Assembly (NCBI GenBank): GCA_004014935.1 | Contig: CP025324.1 | Location: forward strand, 186,001 to 250,000 | Length of the DNA: 64,000 nt | Direction: 5' to 3' | From: Saccharomycopsis malanga | Lineage: Eukaryota; Ascomycota; Saccharomycetes; Ascoideales; Saccharomycopsidaceae | Part shown: one piece after another, positions 40,472 to 49,386 of the stretch | Layout of the letters: each line of letters opens with the position of its first letter | How positions within the stretch are numbered: the first letter of the stretch is position 1 | The notes under the pieces: model-generated | What the model was told of the DNA's origin: nothing | What the model saw: only the letters and a program-made list of their open reading frames with translations | The model's database searches: none | Translations under genes and position numbers: made by a program

Positions 40472-41605
40472 ATGCTCAGAGTCGTTTCCACCAATAGCAG
40501 GATCGCATCGCAGAGTTCAAACTTCTCAAGAAGTATTTATACCAGTGTGTTGAACAGCGATATCAACATCACAAAGGCAGGAAAGACGAACATTACGGTG
40601 GGCCATGGAGGCAGATCTTCCCGTACAGGATACACTGCCACAGTCTTTGGAGCATCTGGATTCTTAGGTCGTTATCTTGTGTCCAAACTTGCCAGACATG
40701 GTACTATAACTGTAGTTCCGTTCAGGGATGAGATGAAAAGCCGTTTTTTGAAAGTTACTGGTGATTTGGGCGTAGTCAACTTTGTAGAATTCGATTTACG
40801 TAACATTAAATCCATTGAAGACTGTGTCAAACACTCTGATATTGTTTACAATTGTGTTGGTGTTGACTTCAATACTAAGAGCTTTTCTATGGCTGACGTA
40901 AACATCGAAGGCGCCAGAAGAATTGCTCAGGCTGCTAAAGATTATAACGTTTCCAGATTTGTTCATGTCTCAACCCATAGTGCAGACCCAAACTCCAAGT
41001 CTGTGTTTTACGCCACTAAGGGTATTGGTGAACAAGTGGTGAAGGAAATCATTCCAGAAACCACTATTGTAAGACCAGGTGCCATGTTTGGAAGAGAAGA
41101 CAAGTTATTGACCAGACTTGCTGATGCCAAGACTTTGTTCACTGTTAACGATGCTAAGGAAACTATCTATCCTACGCATGTTTTTGATGTCGCAAAAGCT
41201 CTTGAAATCATTGGTTTTGACGACTCCACCGCTGGTAAATTGTACGAACTTAATGGGCCAGAGAAATTCTCTATTGCTGAAATCAGATCTTTGATCAAAC
41301 CATTCACTAAAATGGAATACAAAAACATTAATTTGCCTAAATCCGTCGCTTTAAAGATTGCAGAATTGCTTCAATTAGCTTGGTGGCCTCTTGTCAATCC
41401 AGACCAGGTCGAAAGACAGTTTCATGACCAGGTGATCAACCATTCTGCTTTGACGTTCAAGGACTTGGGCATCTCTCCAGACACCTTGAGTAACCACTTG
41501 TTTACATACTGTTACCCATTGAGAAACTACTTGCACTCCCACGACTTGCCTCCTACTGCCAAGGAGATTAGAGAATTGAAGAATTACGTCCACATTCTCG
41601 AGTAA
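40472..41605 (+). CDS. NUEM: Mitochondrial complex I subunit NDUFA9 (NUEM, 40 kDa)
   Basis: 377-aa accessory subunit of NADH:ubiquinone oxidoreductase with a short-chain-dehydrogenase fold. The N-terminus MLRVVSTNSRIASQSSNFSRS is basic and hydroxylated like a mitochondrial presequence. The nucleotide-binding motif is TVFGASGFLGRYLVSKL (about 63-79). SADPNSKSVFYATKGIGEQVV and the TIVRPGAMFGREDKLL block are characteristic. ATG 40472 is chosen since the five upstream codons begin at TTG. The gene shows that this yeast retains complex I, which excludes Saccharomycetaceae. None of its roughly 35 Leu codons is CTG. Confidence 0.93.
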   Translation: MLRVVSTNSRIASQSSNFSRSIYTSVLNSDINITKAGKTNITVGHGGRSSRTGYTATVFGASGFLGRYLVSKLARHGTITVVPFRDEMKSRFLKVTGDLGVVNFVEFDLRNIKSIEDCVKHSDIVYNCVGVDFNTKSFSMADVNIEGARRIAQAAKDYNVSRFVHVSTHSADPNSKSVFYATKGIGEQVVKEIIPETTIVRPGAMFGREDKLLTRLADAKTLFTVNDAKETIYPTHVFDVAKALEIIGFDDSTAGKLYELNGPEKFSIAEIRSLIKPFTKMEYKNINLPKSVALKIAELLQLAWWPLVNPDQVERQFHDQVINHSALTFKDLGISPDTLSNHLFTYCYPLRNYLHSHDLPPTAKEIRELKNYVHILE

Positions 41606-42104
41606 GCTTATCCACATTCTTAGTCATTCCCGTAGGCTTTTAGTTCCTATAGGTGTTCCATAATACATGTTTCATTGTTTCCATTTGGCATTAGTAAGGG
41701 TTAGCAATGTGTTTTGTCTTGAACTATACTTTTTCTATTATTTGCAATTCTTCGCTACAACCGCTGGATCGTATGGCTCACTGGCCTGTGTTTGAGCTTG
41801 CAGGATAGCTAAACGGCTAGTGCTCTTGGAGAAGAGAAAAAGAGCTGACAGACTCGATGGTAATCTTATGGTCAACAAAACTTGATTGGGTCATCCCAAG
41901 TCCCTTTAGACATTGAGCGTATATATGAAACTGATATGTCTTGTGCTCGAAATATAAATATTATTATTATTATTATTATTAATTTCCCACATAATCTACA
42001 TAACCAATTCAAATCATCAATTGAAAACATGATAAACTAAAATGAATAACGCTACTAAATAATTTCTATTATGACGTTACATTTATTCAAAATACAAATA
42101 CAAA
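41606..42104. other. Intergenic between convergent NDUFA9 and YSY6, mostly SINE-like copy C
   Basis: The only content seen is repeat copy C (41759-41981) between the two gene 3' ends. Confidence 0.5.
41759..41981 (+). mobile_element. SINE-like repeat, copy C
   Basis: The 5' end is AACCGCTGGATCGTATGG, and the body carries GAGAAGAGAAAAAGAGCTG and TCCCTTTAGACATTGAGCG. The 3' end is GTGCTCGAAATATAAAT followed by (ATT)n to 41981. A tRNA-like A-box candidate TAGCTAAACGG lies at 41806-41816 and a B-box-like GACTCGATGG at 41851-41860, 45 nt apart, close to tRNA spacing. No clear target-site duplication was found, so this copy is probably older. It has an extra segment after the head relative to A and B. 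Confidence 0.75.
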
Positions 42105-42488
42105 CTAAAAAAACATTCTGGATATTTCCAAGACACCACCACCAACAACTAAGAATGCAATCAAAACTGAAAAATCGTTAGAATCGGAAATTATCTTTTA
42201 CTTTTTTACAAGAGTACTTACTGAACCAGCCCGTGGAAATTGGCATTTCCGTCTTTTCCTTTGGTTTAGCCTTGCCGACTCTTTTTTTTTGGTCTTTGTA
42301 GAACTTGGCATTGGCCTTTCTTTGCTGTAAAGTCTTTGGAACTGGTTTGGCCTAGATGCTGTTAGTTTACTACATAACCTCGGCTAAAATGTAGCCTAAT
42401 ATTTGATATACGACGGAATAAACAGGTTGTACTGTACCCGCATTAACTCCTTCCTTTGCTTAACCAAACCTCGGCCGCAACTTACCAT
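42105..42488 (-). CDS. YSY6: Ysy6/RAMP4-like small ER membrane protein (two introns)
   Basis: 64-aa tail-anchored secretory-pathway protein (SERP1/RAMP4 family), missed by simple ORF calling because it is spliced. On the minus strand: exon 1 is only the ATG (42488-42486), intron 1 is 42485-42352 (GTAAGT...CTAAC...TAG, 134 nt), and exon 2 is 42351-42222. Intron 2 is 42221-42167 (GTAAGT...TCTAAC...CAG, 55 nt), and exon 3 is 42166-42105. The joined product starts MAKPVPKTLQQRKANAKFY, continues with a basic KDQKKRVGKAKPKEKTE stretch and ends with a membrane helix (WFILIAFLVVGGGVLEI). RAMP4 proteins stabilise nascent membrane proteins at the translocon. Confidence 0.92.
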
Positions 42489-43760
42489 TATTAATGTATT
42501 TTGCCTGCTTTGGGATCTGAATTTACTTTAAACTCTTGATACGTAATCCCAGTCATATTCATTGTTCAACAGTATACGTTTCAAAACATTTATCACCAAT
42601 CTTTAAATACCAAGTCACGTGCACCAATATTAGGATATCTTTGAGGGTGGTTTTAACTATTATAGGAGGCGTGGATCACTGATTCAAGTCTCGGGGGGCT
42701 TGATTTTCTCTTTTACTTTTATTTTTTCTATGTTTCTGTAGTGGGACAGTGTTGTAGTGTAGTTGTTATGATGAGGGGCCGGGGAAGCCGCTCAAACTCG
42801 CCAAATCAATGGGGTTTGTCTGGGACAGTTTGACTCAGATTAGAATGCCCCGAGAAATATAATATGCCCTGACTCAAAGTTTGTATAAAAATGAAAATTA
42901 CATTGAGGACATGAGGTGCCTGTCTCAGGCCTGGGAGGGTCTGTTGGGCCTTTTTTCGACCCAGACAAATCACTACACAGGTCAGGGGTGATTGGCGTTC
43001 ATAGTTGTTTCTACTGTAGAGTATCTCAGCATTAAACCTGAGTATAGAAATTAATTGGTAATCCCTTGCTTGGGTGTTCAAGACATTCTATTGTCCTGGA
43101 ATCTAAAACATATACATTCTGTGTTTAAAGCGTTGAAACTGGGAACGCTGGAAACGTTAGATTTATTGCAAACTACTGCAAGATCTCGCAGAAATAAGAG
43201 CAAATTATATTTAAGATTCCGTCAATTAAAATGTTTTTCCCCTTGGTGTAGTATACTATGTATGCAAGCAGAGTGTAAGACATTTTGACTTAAACTTCTT
43301 GACTCTGGTCATGATTGCAATGAACGACATTCAACTTTTGACCTTCCTTATTGGTACTTGTTTGTTTACATTGTGCATTACCGAGGGGAGGCCTGTCGAG
43401 TGATATGATAGGTGCCTTTTATATACCTTTTGCCATTAAAACGTGGCATAGAGATTCTTCGAGCGTGTCAAAAACTTGTTAGTTCTGGTGCCTTTTTTTT
43501 TCTTCAATCGCCTACCAGTTTAATTAGGCAAAATTACATGGTAACCGAGTTTATAAAGTGCAGGTTTTTAAAGTACTCTGTATACGTTTTCACCACTTGA
43601 AATTCAAAAACCTTAATGCGAAATAGTGGCAAGATTTTGAGTGAATACCAAGCCATACTTTAAATTAACAGTCAAAGCTCGTAATTTGGTAGAAAATTAA
43701 TTATCTCTACATTCGTCCAATAAGGAGAAAGTAAATTAAACTTTTGTAATTTATTTTTAC

Positions 43761-43815
43761 TATGTGAGCTTGCTACTGGGCTTGAAATATATGATATTAT
43801 TATGTGAGCTTGCTA
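43761..43815 (+). mobile_element. Severely 5'-truncated SINE-like copy E with 15-bp target-site duplication
   Basis: Exact 15-bp direct repeats TATGTGAGCTTGCTA at 43761-43775 and 43801-43815 bracket just 25 bp (43776-43800). These begin CTGGGCTTGAAATATATG and end in an ATT-type tail. The 25 bp match the 3' end of copy A at about 21 of 25 positions. A 5'-truncated insert with long duplications is the mark of target-primed reverse transcription. Confidence 0.85.
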
Positions 43816-44152
43816 TTCAAAGGACCGGGGAAGGTTGAACTAATCAAAAGCTTTACAGCTACAAGCATATCTGTAGTATCTGTAAAGGTTATGTTGTTAG
43901 TAGTCATAAAGCAAAGTTGTAGAATAATTTGGAGAATATATTTTACACTTTATGATTGCCAGTCGAATATGGGGTTTTCCTTTCTTAATTAAATATAAAG
44001 AAAACCCTTGAATGGATAGTTTATATGTATTCTACGGTAGCTTTTTCCATTAATAATACATCAAACTTCTTTACCATCATTGATAAAGAAGAATACATGT
44101 TGAATAGTTGCATAATGGTCATGAGCCCTGCATATAAGAAGGTGATTTTTCA

Positions 44153-44185
44153 GCGATGAAATGGCGATGAAATGGCGATGATTTG
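44153..44185 (+). repeat. 11-bp tandem repeat (GCGATGAAATG)
   Basis: Two perfect units (44153-44163 and 44164-44174) and a diverged third (44175-44185), about 140-170 bp upstream of MIX23. The core GCGATGA resembles the yeast PAC element (GCGATGAG). Confidence 0.7.
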
Positions 44186-44310
44186 ATAGCAAAGAAGAGT
44201 ATTAAAAGTTGGACTTGCTGGCAAAGAGCCATTTTAATTCTATTTATATTAGTTAAAAAGTACAGATAAGCAGTTTATTATCTATTTTTTGTTTTTTCAA
44301 TAAAAAGCGC

Positions 44311-44343
44311 ATGGAATTACAGTATGAGATCCATGTGGTTTAG
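44311..44343 (+). promoter_or_regulatory. Short upstream ORF overlapping the MIX23 start
   Basis: ATG at 44311 opens a 10-codon frame ending at TAG 44341-44343, out of frame with and overlapping the MIX23 ATG (44324). Base -3 is C, a weak context, so leaky scanning is plausible. It matters only if transcription starts upstream of 44311, which the sequence cannot show. Confidence 0.4.
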
Positions 44344-44884
44344 CGAACAGACGTCTAATAATGAAGATTTCAGTAATTATAATTCCAGGCAGTTTTTGGG
44401 GAAACCCAAGCTTCTGAGGAGCTTATGTATTGAGTCTTCTACGATAAGATCGTTTTTGAAAAGGTCTCGGCTCTATGCTGACGATACTTTCCGAGAAAAG
44501 CTCAATTCGCAACGTAGGAACAAGTCCTGTGTAGATGTTGTGAACAATATATTGATGCCTCTGTGGGCAGAGCGTCTTGAAGTGATCCAGTATTGCGGCC
44601 AGGAAGCAATGCTGCTACGGAAAGAGATTGCAGCCACGAACAAAGTAACACCGGAGAAACGCGAGTTTGATTTACGTGTGAATCCATATGCAGTGGAAGA
44701 TTTTGAAAACGAACAGAACCAAAAGTTTGAACGGCTACTCAATTTGGAAAACTGGCTTAAAAATGAGAGCATTATCGAGAAAATTGTCGTCGACAAGTCA
44801 TTAGGCACATTAGCCGACAATTGTCCCAATGTAGATGTCGACCGTTTGAAAGCTAACCTTAAAAGCAACCCTATTGTCAGCTAG
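44324..44884 (+). CDS. MIX23: Mix23 / Cid2-family mitochondrial intermembrane-space protein
   Basis: 186-aa protein of the caffeine-induced death protein 2 (Cid2)/Mix23 family; yeast Mix23 is an intermembrane-space Cys-motif protein. The signature runs from LCIESSTIRSFLKRSRLYADDTF through the conserved CVDVVNNILMPLWAERLEVIQYC block, with cysteines at 35, 69 and 91. No classical presequence is visible, consistent with the Mia40 pathway. ATG 44324 is used, and M4 is a possible alternative. A short out-of-frame upstream ORF (44311-44343) overlaps the start codon. Codon 31 is CTG at a position where relatives have Thr/Ser. Confidence 0.82.
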   Translation: MRSMWFSEQTSNNEDFSNYNSRQFLGKPKLLRSLCIESSTIRSFLKRSRLYADDTFREKLNSQRRNKSCVDVVNNILMPLWAERLEVIQYCGQEAMLLRKEIAATNKVTPEKREFDLRVNPYAVEDFENEQNQKFERLLNLENWLKNESIIEKIVVDKSLGTLADNCPNVDVDRLKANLKSNPIVS

Positions 44885-45800
44885 ATGTGAACCAAACCGG
44901 CTTTCACACAGCATTTTACCAGATATAACGATTTTCGTCGCATTAACAAGCGGCGTTGATGTTTCTAGACTAAATGATTATGTAGATAACTTTTTCTTTT
45001 GCTCTTTTATACACTTATACCTCTATCTCTGGCGACTCAGAGTCTGAATTCCTTAGCTGTATATTCATTTACCTTTTGTTTCAATTTAGTTCTTTCAATT
45101 ATTGTACAGCGCCGTGGTAAAACACGCCCCAAAGGCATTAAAACACCCTTTGACCCCCCTTGCTCCCATAAACACCATTCTACGTATGTGATAAATACGA
45201 GTTCACTACAATGGGGCTTGACCAACATCATCATCAACATTATCATCAACCACATCATCACCAAGTCCTACTTAACTTTCCTACTAATACTAGTGCCGTT
45301 CCTAATTCGAAGCAGACTTGCTGGTCTGCAAGTTTGTCTCAGTTTGCTGCTTATGGCCTAATAAATGACACCACTTTTTCAAACTCGACTTGATTATACC
45401 CCAGGACCCGTACATGCAGAAAGGGGCTTCCGGCCCACGAGATTCCTGCAGTCGAGTGCAGGGTGGCTGCATATGCGAGATAACCCTATAGGGTGCTACC
45501 AACCGCTTTTGCAACGCACTTTTGTCTGTCTGAGTCGACATGGTGCCCAAAAACAGATTGTAGTTTGCTGCGTGCAGATCTCTTTCCCGAAACGGCTATC
45601 AAAAGATCCCTGGCCAGAAAAAAAAAGCAAAAAATGCGCATACAATGACAGTCGGCCCAAGCAAAGGTACATTTATTACGACGATTGAAAAGGGTAAAGC
45701 ATGCGGACTGACATATGCAATGCGGAGCAAGCGCACCCTCAAGGGCCACCACTACGGGAATCTTCTTCATCTTTCACTGATTAATTAATTAATTGATTAA

Positions 45801-45956
45801 TTGTTTGTTTGTTTGTTTGTTTGTTTGTTTGTTTGTTTGTTTGTTTGTTTGTTTGTTTGTTTGTTTGTTTGTTTGTTTGTTTGTTTGTTTGTTTGTTTGT
45901 TTGTTTGTTTGTTTGTTTGTTTGTTTGTTTGTTTGTTTGTTTGTTTGTTTGTTTGT
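45801..45956 (+). repeat. Perfect tetranucleotide microsatellite, about 39 units of TGTT
   Basis: 156 bp of uninterrupted (TGTT)n, preceded by an ATTA-rich run (45780-45800). Because the unit is 4 bp and has no stop in any frame, it creates spurious open frames on both strands (Cys-Leu-Phe-Val on +, Asn-Lys-Gln-Thr on -), which are not genes. Confidence 0.97.
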
Positions 45957-46391
45957 ATAAAGTATGGAGCTCAGATTCTTGTTCAAAACAAGTGGCTCAA
46001 TAACACTGCTTCCGGATTGTCATGCTGTGCATGATAACTAATTAATTGCTCTGTGCGGTTATAAGATATAGCTTCACAATAGGATACCCGCATAAATTTA
46101 AATCTTCAAACAGGAAACCTTGTGCGGTTTTATGTGCGGCTCTCTACGAACGAAAATGACAAGAATTGAACTGATTCACCCGTTTGGAGTCGAATGTCAA
46201 AAAAGAACCAAGGCTACGGAAGTCGAAAGTGGAGCAAGTAGGTTGAATTGAGATTGGGGATTCTAGGTCGTCTGAGAAGGCGCATGGACACGCAGTGAGC
46301 GACATGCATGCATTCATGCATGCTTCCACTTCAGGAATCCTTTAGATTTCGCAGTCAAAGAAACGCGGAAACTGTATTGCGCTACAAAGTT

Positions 46392-46490
46392 GCGTTGCGT
46401 TGCCTTGCCTTGCCTTGCGCTGCGTTGCCTTGTGTTGCCTTGCCTTGCGCTGCTATACTCTGTTCTACTCTGCTCTGCTCTGCGTCGCAG
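46392..46490 (+). repeat. Degenerate pentamer repeats (TTGCS, then CTCTG)
   Basis: About 60 bp of TTGCG/TTGCC/GCGCTGC units run into CTCTG-type pentamers. ATGCATAT-rich sequence follows, to about 46540. Confidence 0.8.
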
Positions 46491-47628
46491 CGTATGCATA
46501 TGCATATACATATACATTTACATATACATGATTATGCATACCATATATTAATAAAACTATATATACCACACTGCGGAAGCAACCTTTTACAGTGTGGAAC
46601 TAACGCATGGAAAGTTGCATTTTTCCGCAGCCACCCACAGTAGGATACTGTATTATGCATTAATACGTTGTGAACCGACATCATAGCACTGCCTCATGCT
46701 GATATTAAAGTGCAGCCTGAAGCAAATGTAGTGCCTTATTCTGCACGGTGGTACGTCTCTATACCTAGGGCTGCGTCAGAAAGTGCTGCGTTGGACGGAT
46801 ACTTTGTATGGTTGGCGTGACAATCATTGGCATAAATGGAGCAAAAGTGTTTCCTTTTGGCTTTCTATTGGCCAAAACCAATTGGATTTTTTTTATTAAA
46901 AAGCATTCTTGTTTAGCAGATGATGAACTAAATTGAATTGGGTTGTTTTTTGGTGAAGATTGAGCAGTGTAATGTCATGTTTTTTATTTTTTTTTGTCTT
47001 TCGCTTTTTTACTTTTCGCGCCTGTACAGCAGATTTATTTTTAATTTTAATCTTAATTTTACTTTTTTCTGCATTTTATTTTTTTTTAAAATTTTTTGTT
47101 TTTTTTTTTTTTTTATTTTTTTTATTTTATTTTTTTCTGATATTTTTATATAATGATATTATATGATTTATTCTACTATAGTTTTTTGGTCTCCCAAATT
47201 AATTTTATTCTGCTGTACTGTTTGATTTGTTCAGCGAGTGTTTTACTTTTTTTGTTTTACATCTAGCATCAGTTTTGGCACAGTGTAGGGCAATTAGTTG
47301 TGATATATATTTACATGAGCATTCCCATAGTTGATTGCCAGAAACTTTAGTTTGAATCTTGCACAGGCTGGCGAAATTTTGACTCCACGATCCTTAATTG
47401 ATTGACAGAGCAATTGTGAGAAGAAAAGTTGAACAAGAGTTGAACAAGAGTTGGATCATAGCAAAACACGCTAGTGATTTTTTATTTTTTTGCAGACAAA
47501 TTCCTGTGTGAGACATTGTGTGTCTGGTGGTTTTCCAGAGAACGGGTTGAATTGAATATTGCAACTTTGACTATTGCTTTGCCAGCAGTTTTGGCCCCCG
47601 ACACGACCATTTATTTCCACAACCTAAT

Positions 47629-49386
47629 ATGAGCTTGTCAGTCAGCACACCTGCCAATTCGTCTAATCACTATACTTGTCCAAACACGCTTTTGAGTATG
47701 CTGAACCCTAATCCGCAAGACAACAGATACATGTACAATCTGTTCAACCCAATAAGATACACGACCAGCAACAGTCTGGGCTTCCAGTATGAGACGGCCA
47801 ACTCGCCTACTGCTGTGAGCGAAGCTCCGGACTATTCCAATGCCTCACCGCTCGCCCAGCAGCCTGATTTCCAGCATCCACAGCAGTTGCAGCAGTTGCA
47901 GAGCGACCCTCGTCCTCCTGCTTTCAATATCTACAGCAAGTATCCCATGGGCACTCCTCCTGCCATGCCAATGGTGTCTGCTTCGTCTGACTCGCTCAGG
48001 GACTCGCTCAGGGACCCCGTCAGAGACTCGTATCCATACTTGTCGTACCAGCAGCCCCAGCCTCTGCCCACACAGCAGCCGCAGACTCCACAAGAGCAGC
48101 CTCGTCACCAGCGACAACCGTCAGGCCAGCAGCACTTCAAATACGCGCTCCAGCCTCCGCTGTCGGCGCCTGCTGCCACCGGTCTTGTTTCCAGCTCTTC
48201 TGCCATGATGGTGTACCCGTCGTCGCACTCGTCCTCGGTGTCCAACCCTGAGCATCTTCCGCGGTTCAGCTATCCCGGGGCCCAGGCCCCGATCTCCTCG
48301 TTGCAGCAGCAAGCTCCGGTGTATCTCAGCGAGCCTCTCGGCAACGCCCCCGGTTTTGGCGGCCCTGCTGCTAACACCAACATTGTGCCCAAACTTGTCC
48401 GCACCACCTCCTTGCCCGTCAACAAGGTCCCGGGCACCGTCTACTCCAACCCCGGGGGCCTGGACATCCTCAAGTATCCCCGCGTGTCGCTCCATATCCA
48501 CGGCGACCTCGGCTCCATGACCGCCGGCTGGTCGGACAAAGAGTTGGCCGCCCGACGCCGTTTGGTCAAGTTCCAGTGGTCCCAGGTGGGAACCTGCTTG
48601 CAGGTCACCTTCAAACCCATCCCGCAGGACAAGTACGACCCCCAGGACACCGTCGTCAGCTGCTTGCTTTGGAAACTCAACCCTAACCTGCCCACCTCCA
48701 GTAAAAACTTCTTTGTCACCTCTGTGGACGTCATCCAGTTGTTGGAGCACTTGGTCAACCTGCGTTTTGCTGTCGAGGAGAAAAACCGCATCAGGCGTAA
48801 TCTACAGGCCCTCAGACCTCTTACTGTGGCTCGTTCAAAAAAAGACTTTTCCGAGTTTTTCCAACAAATCATGAAATACCAGGCCCCTCGTCCTAGAAAT
48901 ATCGAAAAGGACGTCAAGGTGTTCCCTTGGAACGCCTTACCAAGTGCTTTGGACAAGGTCTTGGCTAAATACAGCTGTGATTATTCTGCTGCTTACGCCT
49001 CCCCTATCAATCAACATCCGCCTCTCGAGCCTCCACAATCTGACTCCCAACCTGTTGCAAACTTGTCCCTCATGCCAAGACCTCCCAGACAACAGCAGCA
49101 GCAACAGCAGCAACAGCAGCAGCAGCAAGCTCCTCCTCCTCCACCGCCTATGAATAACCAAAGGGGCTTTCCTGTGAAAATGGAAAATCCCATCATGTCC
49201 TATCCTCCTCCACCGCCATTACACCGCCAGGGTCCTCAACAACTGCCAGATCAACATCAGCAGGGCCCTGCAATGGTCAACAACTCCCCTCTAATGACCC
49301 AGCAACCTGCCTCGCTTGCCTCGTCCCCAGCCCTCAATTACAACAACCCCTACACCTTCAACCCCCACCTAAAAAAGGAAATGTGA
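47629..49386 (+). CDS. MedA (Medusa)-family transcriptional regulator, DUF7082
   Basis: 585-aa protein with the fungal MedA domain at about 265-450. Diagnostic blocks include ILKYPRVSLHIHGDLGSM, WSDKELAARRRLVKFQW, FFVTSVDVIQLLEHLV, FAVEEKNRIRRNL, RPLTVARSKKDFSEFF and RPRNIEKDVKVFPWNALP. MedA proteins control asexual development and adhesion in filamentous fungi; the role in yeasts is inferred to be morphogenetic. Flanks are low complexity: Gln/Pro/Ser-rich 75-250, then polyGln (about 488-505), polyPro and Met/Pro/Gln to the end. Roughly 48000-48800 is visibly GC-rich with C/G third positions and about nine CTG codons in the gene, unlike every neighbour. If CTG means Ser here, nine residues change. 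Confidence 0.85.
   Translation: MSLSVSTPANSSNHYTCPNTLLSMLNPNPQDNRYMYNLFNPIRYTTSNSLGFQYETANSPTAVSEAPDYSNASPLAQQPDFQHPQQLQQLQSDPRPPAFNIYSKYPMGTPPAMPMVSASSDSLRDSLRDPVRDSYPYLSYQQPQPLPTQQPQTPQEQPRHQRQPSGQQHFKYALQPPLSAPAATGLVSSSSAMMVYPSSHSSSVSNPEHLPRFSYPGAQAPISSLQQQAPVYLSEPLGNAPGFGGPAANTNIVPKLVRTTSLPVNKVPGTVYSNPGGLDILKYPRVSLHIHGDLGSMTAGWSDKELAARRRLVKFQWSQVGTCLQVTFKPIPQDKYDPQDTVVSCLLWKLNPNLPTSSKNFFVTSVDVIQLLEHLVNLRFAVEEKNRIRRNLQALRPLTVARSKKDFSEFFQQIMKYQAPRPRNIEKDVKVFPWNALPSALDKVLAKYSCDYSAAYASPINQHPPLEPPQSDSQPVANLSLMPRPPRQQQQQQQQQQQQQAPPPPPPMNNQRGFPVKMENPIMSYPPPPPLHRQGPQQLPDQHQQGPAMVNNSPLMTQQPASLASSPALNYNNPYTFNPHLKKEM

Larger units (their letters stand above)
42489..44323. other. Intergenic between YSY6 and MIX23
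   Basis: 1.8 kb between divergent genes with no coding signal. It includes the 25-bp SINE stub with 15-bp duplications (43761-43815). Near MIX23 there is an 11-bp tandem repeat GCGATGAAATG (44153-44185; two perfect copies and one partial). Confidence 0.5.
44885..47628. promoter_or_regulatory. 2.7-kb upstream region of the MedA-like gene
   Basis: No gene supported. Contents in order: a TCATCAACA-rich low-complexity stretch (45225-45265); a GC-richer block (about 45380-45770) with the palindrome ACCCTATAGGGT (45483-45494); the TTTG microsatellite (45801-45956); degenerate TTGCC/TTGCG pentamers and CTCTG repeats (46392-46490); and a long T-rich tract (46970-47150). The size is typical of promoters of heavily regulated transcription factors in CUG-clade yeasts. 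Confidence 0.55.

Noticed and set aside
45789-46034. Open frames encoding (CLFV)n and (NKQT)n repeat proteins on both strands
   Set aside because: They are produced by the TGTT microsatellite, which lacks stops in every frame; there is no coding sequence beyond the array.
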